Shown: positions 1 through 6,798 of the stretch, in pieces
How the letters are laid out: each line of letters begins with the position of its first letter
How positions within the stretch are numbered: the first letter of the stretch is position 1
NCBI GenBank assembly: GCA_965221735.1
Contig: CBDCSS010000001.1
Location: 1 to 43,578 of the forward strand
Origin: UBA2991 sp965221735
GTDB lineage: Bacteria; Chloroflexota; Dehalococcoidia; Tepidiformales; Tepidiformaceae
Direction of reading: 5' to 3'
Length of the DNA: 43,578 nucleotides
Program-made: the position numbers and the translations under genes
The notes under the pieces: model-generated
What the model saw: only the letters and a program-made list of their open reading frames with translations
What the model was told of the DNA's origin: nothing
The model's database searches: none

Positions 1-551
1 CTGTCTGCGTTCACCGTGCTGTCCCATCGCCGCTTACGTTTCTGCTTGCGCTTCGAGATTCGATAGCCGAGCGTCTTTCTGGCCTTCTGCTTGTTTCGCT
101 TCCTCGCCTCCTTTGCGCACGCATCGCACCGCTTGTCACGCCGGTTGATGCCGACGAACACATGGCAGTCCGGGCAGAAGGCGAAGCGCACAGGCTTGTG
201 CTTGCGACGTGTAGAGCGAAGCAATCGCCGCACTGGTTCAATCTTTCGCCGACGCTTTCGCCAACGCTCTCGTTCGCGCTCTCGTTCGCGCTCTCGTTCG
301 CGCTCTCGTTCGCGCTCTCGTACGCGCTCTCGTACGGCTTCTTGTCGCAAATGCGACTCCGAATCAGGCCCTCGCGGCGTGATGCCTGGATTGTCGGCGA
401 GGTACTTCGCCCGAAGCTTGGGCAGCAGCACGTCCCGTTGTGCGAGATAGCGCTGACGATTTCGGGCCTTCGCTTCGGGTGTGCTGCGCCGTGCCTTATC
501 GCGCTCGGCTTTGCGGGCGCGCTGCGCAGGGGTGAGAATTCGGGCAGGCAT
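1..551 (-). CDS. Zinc-ribbon protein with Arg-Glu repeat, 5' end complete, runs off left edge
   Basis: Starts MPARILTPAQRARKAER at 551 behind a strong Shine-Dalgarno (GGAGG). The first 75 residues are basic and helical. Next comes a tract of alternating Arg and Glu (about residues 72-96) encoded by a 12-bp tandem repeat, which should form a charged single helix. A zinc-ribbon-like motif follows: CPDC, about 14 residues, then CDAC. The tail is very Lys/Arg rich. No stop occurs before the window edge. The zinc ribbon and basic tails suggest nucleic-acid binding, as in HNH-type or terminase-associated proteins, but no HNH motif is visible. If the window ends are contiguous, this frame continues into the large terminase, so it may be a terminase N-terminal extension. 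Function unassigned. Confidence 0.7.
   Translation of the reverse strand, partial: MPARILTPAQRARKAERDKARRSTPEAKARNRQRYLAQRDVLLPKLRAKYLADNPGITPRGPDSESHLRQEAVRERVRERERERERERERERERERWRKRRRKIEPVRRLLRSTRRKHKPVRFAFCPDCHVFVGINRRDKRCDACAKEARKRNKQKARKTLGYRISKRKQKRKRRWDSTVNAD
265..336. repeat. 12-bp tandem repeat, six units
   Basis: Six back-to-back 12-mers: four CGCTCTCGTTCG, then two CGCTCTCGTACG. They lie inside the minus-strand gene at 1-551 and encode its Arg-Glu tract, with Val replacing Glu in the two variant units. Because 12 is a multiple of 3, copy-number change keeps the frame. Confidence 0.9.
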
Positions 552-630
552 CGCGACCTCCTTCCAGGTCCGATGTTCAGCGCCGGGGCGGGACTGGCAT
601 CCCGCACTGGCGCGTCCATTCTACCTCCCA

Positions 631-837
631 TCACAGTCCCATCCGTCGTCGTTCGGCGTATCGTCGATTGATCGCCTCGGCTGCCTCGGCTTGGGTCGCC
701 GTGGCCAATAGCCTGATGCCGAGTTCTTGTGCGTGTGCCACCTGCCTGTCTGTGGCCATGCGGGTTGGCGAAGGGCCGTCGATACCTCGGGCCAGGATGC
801 CTGTGCCCACTCTGCTGGTTGTGTCTCCGTGGTTCAT
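631..837 (-). CDS. Small hypothetical protein, 68 aa
   Basis: Start ATG at 837 is preceded by AGGAG at good spacing and overlaps the stop of the upstream gene (AAATGA). The protein is MNHGDTTSRVGTGILARG followed by an Ala-rich helical half ending in a basic stretch (RRYAERRRMGL). The LGIRLLATATQAEAAEAINRRYAERR segment looks like a short HTH-sized helical pair, but I do not recognise the family. It sits between the primase-helicase and the zinc-ribbon gene in the same minus-strand run. Confidence 0.55.
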   Translation of the reverse strand: MNHGDTTSRVGTGILARGIDGPSPTRMATDRQVAHAQELGIRLLATATQAEAAEAINRRYAERRRMGL

Positions 838-1085
838 TTTCCCTCTCCTGTGGATAACTCTATGGAAAACCACACACCCCAATCCGTCTCCATCGGGGTG
901 CGTCCCATGCGCACTGTCCTGGTCGCTCCGCACCGCTCGCATCGATGCGTCTCCACGGGTGCGAGCCTGACGCCGTTCTTGCCTCGCCTGCCGTGCACGA
1001 CGACGTAGATGCCGTGGTAGCAGGGCTGGATCGCTTCGGATCGGAGATCGCTCAACTCCCTATGTGTCCCTGTACTCACTGTCAC
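834..1085 (-). CDS. Small protein with a CxxC knuckle, 83 aa
   Basis: A GTG start is likely at 1085 (a second GTG lies at 1079), just downstream of a long (GA)n run on the transcribed strand. The middle contains HRCERCG, a single CxxC, so a zinc knuckle is possible only if the nearby His residues help. The stop overlaps the next ATG, consistent with coupled translation. No family recognised. Confidence 0.5.
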   Translation of the reverse strand: MTVSTGTHRELSDLRSEAIQPCYHGIYVVVHGRRGKNGVRLAPVETHRCERCGATRTVRMGRTPMETDWGVWFSIELSTGEGK

Positions 1086-1122
<37 letters not shown>

Positions 1123-1165
1123 AGAAAAGATCACTTCCGATCCAACGATCCGCACCGCGGCGCAC

Positions 1166-2902
1166 TCACGCCAGCCTCAGTCCGATGCGGCAGCGCACCC
1201 TGGTCCCGGGCATCAGGTAGACTGGATACTGCCCTATCTGTGTGAGTTGCCTGGAGAATTTCGAAATCGTGAACGCCTCGGCGTCGGCCTGTTTCGTCTC
1301 GCGGCGCCAGTCCTCGAAGCTCTCGAACAGCTCTCCGACGGGCGTGATCGCATTCGGATCGCTTTCGCATCGGTCCGACATCCACGATGCGATCACGTCC
1401 TCGGATTCGCGCAGAGAATCGACGGGGGAACGGAGCGCTTGCGGGACGGATCGGGTATTTCCGATCCCACCTAGGCCACCATCGCGGAGCCCTGAGAGCG
1501 CCCACGAGAGGATTTTCCCCATCGAATCCTTGGCTCTCAGAGAGCGCTTCAGGTGCGGATTCGGCTCCGCCACGGGGCGCAGCTGGAGGATGCGCAGGCG
1601 CCGGTAGATACCGCTCGACGGGTGCGCTCGTGGGACCTTGTTGGCGCTGAGAAAAAAATGACCAACGCTGCGAAACTCGATGGCGTCGCGGTGCTTGCGA
1701 TCGGCGACGATGGCTTCTCCGGAGGCGAGTGCGTTGACGTCTTCCGAGGTGCTCCAGCGACCGGATTCGGGCAGCTCACCGACCCGGATGACGCGAGCGA
1801 GGCGAAGCCTGGCCACTAGGTGTCGCACCGTGGCGACGCCGGAGCCGACGAGGTAGGAGCCGGGCAGGGTCTCGCAGTAGCTGCCGGCGATCTGGCACCA
1901 CGTGTCCATGATGGCGGACTTCCCGGAGCCGGGCTGGCCGTGCAGCATGAGGATGGATTCGTCGCTGCAGTCGGTGGTGAGCGAGACGCCCATCCAGCGC
2001 CGGAGGTAGTCGATGATGGCCTCCGCCTGGCCGTGGTGCTCGAGCATGCCGCCGATGGTGTCGAGCCACAGGGACGGCTCACCCTCGGCGGGCTCCACGG
2101 CGAGCGAGCGCATGATGCGGTCCAGGCGCTGGCGGCCTCGTATCTCGCCGGTGGAGAGCCTGAGCACGCGGTCGCCGGGGATGCCTACCAGGTCGCCATC
2201 CATGTCGTAGGCGGCGAGCGGGCCGTGCTCGCGGACGCCCTGCTGGATGACCCATCCGATGCTGTCGGCCACGTCGCGCGTCATGCGCTCCTGTCCGGTG
2301 TGCTGGTGCCAGTAGGACATCGGGGCGAGGGAGCGCAGCTTCGACGGCGAGTGGAGCCGCTCCTGGAGCACGGTCTGCAGCTCGCCGCCCCATCGCAGCG
2401 TCACATGGCCGCCCTCGTGGCCTAGCACCTCGTACCACTCGTTGCGCAGCGCCCATTCGGTCGACGCGTCGGGCGGCGTCCATACGGGCGCTTCTTCGGC
2501 CTGTGGCGGCTCATAGGGCCTGCGCAGGCCGCCGACGTAGGCCAGCATCTTGTCGCCGCCGCCGAGCTCCTGTGTCCAGTCGGCAGGGCCTGTGCCGTCG
2601 CTCCCGGTCGGGAGGCAGACGTGCACGTCGAGCTCCATCGAGTGGAGGTGCGCGGCGATGGCCTCGGCGCGCTTGCGGCTGGCGGCCGATTTGCATGCCA
2701 CCACGCTCACCGGGTGCGGACACCCTCTGAGAGCGCTCCAGTTCGCCTGTCGCCAGTGCGCGCGCGAGCCGGGCCATGTGCAGGCCGTGGTCTGAATCGG
2801 CGTCACGGCGTCCAGGGCGGCCGCGTGGGCGGGGGAATCGGCGACGACCACGCGCTCGGCGGAAGCGCGCAGGCCCACGAGGTCGCGGGCGGCGACGGTC
2901 AT
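1166..2902 (-). CDS. Primase-helicase: degenerate Toprim plus D5-like SF3/AAA+ helicase, 578 aa
   Basis: The start at 2902 is chosen from the ATGA overlap with the upstream gene; a longer open frame reaches 3055. The C-terminal part is a D5/P4-like helicase with Walker A GQPGSGKS at 322-329 and a Walker B-like segment RVIRVGELPE at 370-379, as in phage primase-helicases that load at the replication fork. Residues 20-110 align by eye to a phage primase Toprim: TWPGSRAHW, then NWSAL, then a beta strand and AEAIAAHL. The acidic signature usually seen there (EGE, then WPDxD) reads VADS and VACKS. The Toprim metal site therefore looks lost and the protein may act only as a helicase. Helicase assignment is firm; primase activity is doubtful. 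Confidence 0.85.
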   Translation of the reverse strand: MTVAARDLVGLRASAERVVVADSPAHAAALDAVTPIQTTACTWPGSRAHWRQANWSALRGCPHPVSVVACKSAASRKRAEAIAAHLHSMELDVHVCLPTGSDGTGPADWTQELGGGDKMLAYVGGLRRPYEPPQAEEAPVWTPPDASTEWALRNEWYEVLGHEGGHVTLRWGGELQTVLQERLHSPSKLRSLAPMSYWHQHTGQERMTRDVADSIGWVIQQGVREHGPLAAYDMDGDLVGIPGDRVLRLSTGEIRGRQRLDRIMRSLAVEPAEGEPSLWLDTIGGMLEHHGQAEAIIDYLRRWMGVSLTTDCSDESILMLHGQPGSGKSAIMDTWCQIAGSYCETLPGSYLVGSGVATVRHLVARLRLARVIRVGELPESGRWSTSEDVNALASGEAIVADRKHRDAIEFRSVGHFFLSANKVPRAHPSSGIYRRLRILQLRPVAEPNPHLKRSLRAKDSMGKILSWALSGLRDGGLGGIGNTRSVPQALRSPVDSLRESEDVIASWMSDRCESDPNAITPVGELFESFEDWRRETKQADAEAFTISKFSRQLTQIGQYPVYLMPGTRVRCRIGLRLA

Positions 2903-3381
2903 GAGAGCAGACACAGGCCGCGGCCGGTCTTGACGTTCCAGCCAGCCGGGATATCGGTGCGCTGAATGCGGATGAGTGACGAGCCGTCGTCGTTGTTCCG
3001 CCTGTGCTTCGGCTCCGCGGCAATGAGCGCACCGGAGCGCACGAGGTACCACCAATCGACCACCGACGTGTCCTCGGGCAGATCCTGATGCCGGAATCCA
3101 CTGAGCATCAGTTGCGGTCCACCACCCTCCATCAGCCGCCGGAATTCGGTCTCATCCCCGCCCTGCCAACGGTCTCGAATCGTCCAGTGCGGGCCGTAAT
3201 CGGTGCGGTATTTCGCCTTCTGAAGCCGCACCCCGACCGTGATGCGGCCGTCCTTGCTCACGAGGTCGACGTGCTCTTTCCTGTCCAGCTCTGGCGGCCA
3301 TATCACCAGCCCGAGAATGTCGCGAAACATCGGGTGTGAGCGTTTCGAATCGCGCGCTCTCTTCGCGGCTTCAGCGTCCAT
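2899..3381 (-). CDS. Hypothetical replication-block protein, 160 aa
   Basis: Starts at 3381, overlapping the end of the Dam gene by 11 bases, and ends in an ATGA overlap with the primase-helicase, so it is part of the same transcript. The sequence is mixed alpha/beta with many Trp (WPPELD, PHWTIRDRW, VVDWWYL) and a near-central GGDETEFRRLMEGGG. I see no nuclease or polymerase motif that I can name. Its place between a methyltransferase and a helicase suggests a DNA-related role. Confidence 0.6.
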   Translation of the reverse strand: MDAEAAKRARDSKRSHPMFRDILGLVIWPPELDRKEHVDLVSKDGRITVGVRLQKAKYRTDYGPHWTIRDRWQGGDETEFRRLMEGGGPQLMLSGFRHQDLPEDTSVVDWWYLVRSGALIAAEPKHRRNNDDGSSLIRIQRTDIPAGWNVKTGRGLCLLS

Positions 3382-4291
3382 AGGGCAGCACCACGTCCGC
3401 CAGCGGCAGGAATGCCTCGGCGAACGACGTCACGTCGTGGCCGAGATACACCACGCTCGTGCCCAGCGCCGGGTCATGGCCATCGCCCGGGGTCTGCTTG
3501 TAGAACTGGACGCGCCCGCGCATGAGCGCGATCGCGCTGTACAGCGGCCGGAGCGGTTCGAACCATGACGCGCTGAAGTCGTAGGAGAGCACCACGCACG
3601 CCGCCGTCACGTCGCCGTCCTGGTAGTGCGCAGCGAGCTTGGCAACGAACTCCCGCTTGCCGGCATCGCGCGAGTAGGGCGGATTCATGAACATCCGCCC
3701 CGTCCACACCTGCGCGAGTCCGTCGTCTTCGAGGGTGAAGTACCGCGCGGCCTGCACGACCTCATTCGCCACCGGGTTCGAAGCGGGGTCGAGGTCGATG
3801 CTGCCGAGTGCGGCGCGGCACGCCTCCACCACCACCGGCGGCGTGTACCACTCGTCGTCGTTGTCGTGGCTGGCGTTGCCGCTGCGCGGGCGCTTCTCCG
3901 TCTTCTCCAGCCGCTTCGCATCCTCCCCGGGGTCGCGGACGGGGGCGGGTGTATCATTTGATACAGCCTTCGGATTTCGGTCCTTGATTTCATTGGGGTT
4001 TCCCGGCCCGGGTGTATCATTTGATACAGCCTTCAGATCCCGATTCACGGTCATCGGGCCCACCCCCAGCGCCTGCGCTGTAGCCCGCTGGCTGGCGCCC
4101 TCGCGTTTGGCGGCGGCGGCGATCTCTCGGCGCACCGCCGGCTCATGGTCCAGCGCCGCGAATCCGGTGAGCGAGCGCAGGAGATTGCGTTGCGCCCGCT
4201 CGCGGGTGAATCCAGAGAGGTAGACGCCCTCGCGCAGCTCGCCGTAGGTAATGGCAATCTCGCGAGAATCCGGCAGGGTTGAATCGCTCAT
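3371..4291 (-). CDS. dam: HTH domain fused to DNA N6-adenine methyltransferase, 306 aa
   Basis: Start MSDSTLPDSREI at 4291 has a Shine-Dalgarno and overlaps the upstream stop. Residues 64-86 (GASQRATAQALGVGPMTVNRDL) form a helix-turn-helix of the type in ParB-like phage proteins. A Pro-rich linker (88-140) repeats the peptide KAVSNDTP twice. The C-terminal half is a phage Dam-family methyltransferase: EWYTPP at 147, DPAS at 168-171 and the catalytic NPPYS at 203-207. It would transfer a methyl group from S-adenosylmethionine to adenine N6, probably to protect phage DNA from host restriction. The linker DNA contains two identical 16-bp palindromes. Methyltransferase call is firm; the role of the HTH half is inferred. 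Confidence 0.88.
   Translation of the reverse strand: MSDSTLPDSREIAITYGELREGVYLSGFTRERAQRNLLRSLTGFAALDHEPAVRREIAAAAKREGASQRATAQALGVGPMTVNRDLKAVSNDTPGPGNPNEIKDRNPKAVSNDTPAPVRDPGEDAKRLEKTEKRPRSGNASHDNDDEWYTPPVVVEACRAALGSIDLDPASNPVANEVVQAARYFTLEDDGLAQVWTGRMFMNPPYSRDAGKREFVAKLAAHYQDGDVTAACVVLSYDFSASWFEPLRPLYSAIALMRGRVQFYKQTPGDGHDPALGTSVVYLGHDVTSFAEAFLPLADVVLPYGR
3950..3965. repeat. 16-bp perfect palindrome, copy 1, inside the Dam gene
   Basis: TGTATCATTTGATACA is a perfect inverted repeat. The identical sequence recurs at 4013-4028, exactly 63 bp away (about six helical turns). Both lie in the linker of the HTH-Dam gene and encode Val-Ser-Asn-Asp-Thr. It could be a binding site for the HTH half of the same protein. 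Confidence 0.7.
4013..4028. repeat. 16-bp perfect palindrome, copy 2, inside the Dam gene
   Basis: Second exact copy of TGTATCATTTGATACA, in the same frame and orientation as the copy at 3950. The flanks also match (GGG before, GCCTTC after), so the duplicated segment is about 25 bp. Confidence 0.7.
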
Positions 4292-4485
4292 TCCGTTGCC
4301 TCCTTCGCCCGCGCCCGCACGGCCCGTTCGAGCTGGTCGTGCGCCTCGGCCCGCGTGGCCCTCGCCGCCTCGTACGCCACGCAGGCCGCCTCGAAGGCGG
4401 CCCGGTGCGTCACGAACTCGCCGTCCGCCGCCGCCTCCGCCTTGAGCGCCGCCACGTAGGCGTCCACTGCCTCGCGCACCGTCAT
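4288..4485 (-). CDS. Small Ala-rich helical protein, 65 aa
   Basis: Start MTVREAVDAYVAALKAE at 4485 has AGGAGG about 9 bases upstream and an ATGA overlap with the helicase stop; its own stop overlaps the Dam start. The whole chain is Ala/Glu/Arg rich with heptad-like spacing, so it is likely one coiled coil. No family recognised; tight coupling between helicase and Dam genes supports that it is real. Confidence 0.65.
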   Translation of the reverse strand: MTVREAVDAYVAALKAEAAADGEFVTHRAAFEAACVAYEAARATRAEAHDQLERAVRARAKEATE

Positions 4486-5822
4486 GCCTGATACCTCCTC
4501 GCCATTGCCGCCGCCCACCCCGGGCGGTAGCCGAGTGTTGCGCCGATTTCCTCGAGCTTGCGCGCGAGTGCAGAGCCCGGATTCGGGGTCTGTGCCGCCT
4601 CCCGATGCGCTTGCGCGAGCATGCGGTTGAGATCGCGCCGCGTGGCCTTGGCGGCCGGACGCGGCTCCGCCTTGGGCTTGCGCGGCAGCGTCTCGCCGCC
4701 GCGGGCCGGCCGGAGCTCGCACTCCACCATGTCGACCGGCTCCGTGGCCTTGCCCTCGATGCGCTTGCCCGGGACGCTGCCGCGGTCCTGCGTCTTGACC
4801 TCGCCATCCTCGAGCGACCACTCGCGCGCCTCGTCCGGGAGCCCCAGGTCCCACGAGGTGCCGGCCAGATCGCCGATGACTGCCCGCTTGCCGGGGCCTG
4901 GCCGCATCGCCCGGCCGACCATCTGTAACCACCTGGTGACCGATTTGGTGCGCCGTCCGACGAGCACGCCCGCGCAGGCCGGCACGTCGAACCCCTCATC
5001 GAAGAGCTGGCAATTGCCGAGCACGTTGATGTCGCCCGCGGCGAATGCCGCCGTGAGGGCGTCCCTGTGGCTGTCCGAGTCCGTGCCGTCGAGATGTTCG
5101 GCGACGATGCCGGCCGCCCGGAATGCGGCGCACACCTCTCGCGAGTGCTCGACCGTGCGCCCGAAAAACAGCGCAGGCAGCCCCGCCATGAGCCGCTGGT
5201 AGACCGGCACGGGGTCGGCGCAGGTGTTCGAGCCCTGCCACCGCAGACGCTCGCTCGCCGGCACCCGGTAGACATCCGTGGGTGCGAGGTAGCCCGCCTC
5301 GATGAGCTCGCCCGGCGACGGTCCCATGATGATCTGGCTGAACCACTCCCCGAGACCGAGCCCGTCGAGCCGCTCCGGTGTCGCGGTCAGCCCGACCCGA
5401 TGCGCCCTCGGCCACGCACCCAGCACCTGCTCCCACGTGCGCGCCCGGGCATGGTGCGCCTCGTCGATGTAGACGAGGTGCGGTGCGGGGATGTGCGCGA
5501 GACGCCGCGCAAGCGACTGCACGCTGGCGACCCGCACCCGCGCCCAGGGCGTCGCCGGCCAGCCCGCGGCCTCCACGCCGATGTCCTCGCCCGGAAGCGC
5601 CCAGGCGAGCGTGTCGCGCGCCTGACGCACCAGCTCCCGCCGGTGCACCAGGAACAGGATGCGCCGGTCGGGTTTCGTGCGCTGCACCAGCAGCGCCGCC
5701 TCGACCGTCTTGCCGCCGCCTGTGGGCAGCACCCGCACCACCGAGCGCGCGCCGTGGCGCATCGCCTGGATGATTTCGGTGACGCCCGCCTCCTGGTACG
5801 GGCGCGCTTCGATTCCGCTCAC
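4482..5822 (-). CDS. Superfamily 2 DEAH-box helicase, 446 aa
   Basis: GTG at 5822 is chosen because it overlaps the upstream stop as GTGA, the usual junction in this genome; an ATG lies eight codons earlier at 5846. SF2 motifs are complete: RPYQ (Q-like) near residue 8, Walker A LPTGGGKT ending at 39, DEAH at 120-123, motif III GLTATPER at 144-151, and motif VI QMVGRAMRPG at 300-309. This is the phage DEAD/DEAH helicase group related to RecG/UvsW-like remodelling enzymes. It probably unwinds or branch-migrates DNA during replication and recombination. The last 100 residues are a charged extension. Confidence 0.92.
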   Translation of the reverse strand: MSGIEARPYQEAGVTEIIQAMRHGARSVVRVLPTGGGKTVEAALLVQRTKPDRRILFLVHRRELVRQARDTLAWALPGEDIGVEAAGWPATPWARVRVASVQSLARRLAHIPAPHLVYIDEAHHARARTWEQVLGAWPRAHRVGLTATPERLDGLGLGEWFSQIIMGPSPGELIEAGYLAPTDVYRVPASERLRWQGSNTCADPVPVYQRLMAGLPALFFGRTVEHSREVCAAFRAAGIVAEHLDGTDSDSHRDALTAAFAAGDINVLGNCQLFDEGFDVPACAGVLVGRRTKSVTRWLQMVGRAMRPGPGKRAVIGDLAGTSWDLGLPDEAREWSLEDGEVKTQDRGSVPGKRIEGKATEPVDMVECELRPARGGETLPRKPKAEPRPAAKATRRDLNRMLAQAHREAAQTPNPGSALARKLEEIGATLGYRPGWAAAMARRYQA

Positions 5823-6112
5823 GATCCGCGCCTCGCGATCTCGCATAGCAGATCACACGATGGTGCCTCGGCGGCCGATGGCACGATGTCGTCGGGGAGC
5901 GCGGACAGAAAACGACGCTCGCCCTTCAACCGCACGAGCTCCACCATGCGCGCGAATTCCTCGGGGAATCGCTCGCGAATGAGCGCCCAATAGCCCGGCG
6001 AGGTCGCTTTCGGGCAGGGGATGCAATTCGCGTGCGGAAGACCCATCGCCGCGACGGCGGACGAGGCCCCGGCGGAAAAATGCGCAATCTTGATGGTAGC
6101 CGGGGCGCTCAT
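5819..6112 (-). CDS. Miniature PAPS-reductase-like protein, 97 aa, middle of domain missing
   Basis: Begins MSAPATIKIAHFSAGASSAVA, which matches the PP-loop of phage phosphoadenosine-phosphosulfate reductase-like proteins (usual form SFSGGxxS). It jumps at once to PHANCIPCPKATSPGYW, the Cys motif that in full-length relatives lies well over 100 residues later, and continues RERFPEEF as they do. The core of the nucleotide-binding fold therefore seems to be deleted, leaving about 97 residues where relatives have roughly 200-250. The first PP-loop Gly also reads Ala (SAGASS). It is tightly coupled to both neighbours by ATGA/GTGA overlaps, so it is probably translated. Catalysis as a reductase or sulfurtransferase looks unlikely. 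Confidence 0.7.
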   Translation of the reverse strand: MSAPATIKIAHFSAGASSAVAAMGLPHANCIPCPKATSPGYWALIRERFPEEFARMVELVRLKGERRFLSALPDDIVPSAAEAPSCDLLCEIARRGS

Positions 6113-6798
6113 GACGACACCCCGGCCTCGCCATCCAGGACTCGGCGCTCGAAGGACCGGACCTCGCAGTCCAGCGTGCACCGCGCACAGTGCGTCCCGG
6201 GGCGCGGCAGCGCGCCCTCCTGGCCGTGCAGGATGCGCAGCACGCGGCTTTGCCACGCCGCCCACGTGTCGCGCAGGCCCGCCGCCGGCCGAATCAGCAC
6301 GTCCGCCCGCTCGGAATCGCCGAGGCGGACCCGTGGCGCGTGCACGATGACGCCGTGCGTCACATCGTCGAGCCGGTCATCCCCGAGAGCGCGCGCGAGC
6401 GCCATCCATTGCGTCGTCACCCGCCTGGCGTGCGTCACCCGCACCAGCGCCAACCCGCCGCCCTCGCCGAGCGAGGGGTCCGGCGCGAGGTGGTAGACGT
6501 CTGAGGACGCATGTGCGCCGGCCGGCGTCAGCCCCTCCCGGCGCAGCGCCGATCTCACCGCATCCGCCAGCAGGTCGGCCGAGCGCGAAATGTCCCGCGC
6601 CGTGGGCGTCGTCGAGTCCATCCGCACGCCCCACATATCCGGCATTGGTTCCGGCTCCCCCGCGAGCCGCGCGCGCACGAAGTCGTGCATGACCGCCGCC
6701 ACGTGCCGGCCGCCCGGCTCCCGGTCCGGACCGGACAGCGCCTCGCGCTCACAGCGCGTCCAGCGCTCGATGTCGATGTCGGGGAGGTTCGGATTCAT
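6109..6798 (-). CDS. Cas4/DUF2800-like protein (degenerate PD-(D/E)XK fold?), 229 aa
   Basis: Start MNPNLPDIDIERWTRCEREA at 6798 overlaps the ATPase stop by ATGA. The C-terminal cysteines CARC...C (GTHCARCTLDCEVR) and the adjacent neighbour order resemble Cas4/DUF2800-type exonucleases that pair with RecT in phages. The segment GLALVRVTHARRVTTQWMALARAL sits where the catalytic Asp and Lys (D-x-K) would be expected, but no Lys is visible. The active site may be lost or I may be misaligning it. The alternative is an unrelated Cys-cluster protein. Assignment rests mainly on context. Confidence 0.4.
   Translation of the reverse strand: MNPNLPDIDIERWTRCEREALSGPDREPGGRHVAAVMHDFVRARLAGEPEPMPDMWGVRMDSTTPTARDISRSADLLADAVRSALRREGLTPAGAHASSDVYHLAPDPSLGEGGGLALVRVTHARRVTTQWMALARALGDDRLDDVTHGVIVHAPRVRLGDSERADVLIRPAAGLRDTWAAWQSRVLRILHGQEGALPRPGTHCARCTLDCEVRSFERRVLDGEAGVSS

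Noticed and set aside
11..634. Long minus-strand open frame with Glu-Ser-Ala-Asn repeats
   Set aside because: The alternative frame starting at 551 has a strong Shine-Dalgarno, a zinc-ribbon motif and natural composition; this one is a shadow.
3371..5275. 634-residue reading of the Dam frame
   Set aside because: The upstream part runs antiphase through the helicase gene and is Arg/Ser nonsense; the real start is at 4291.
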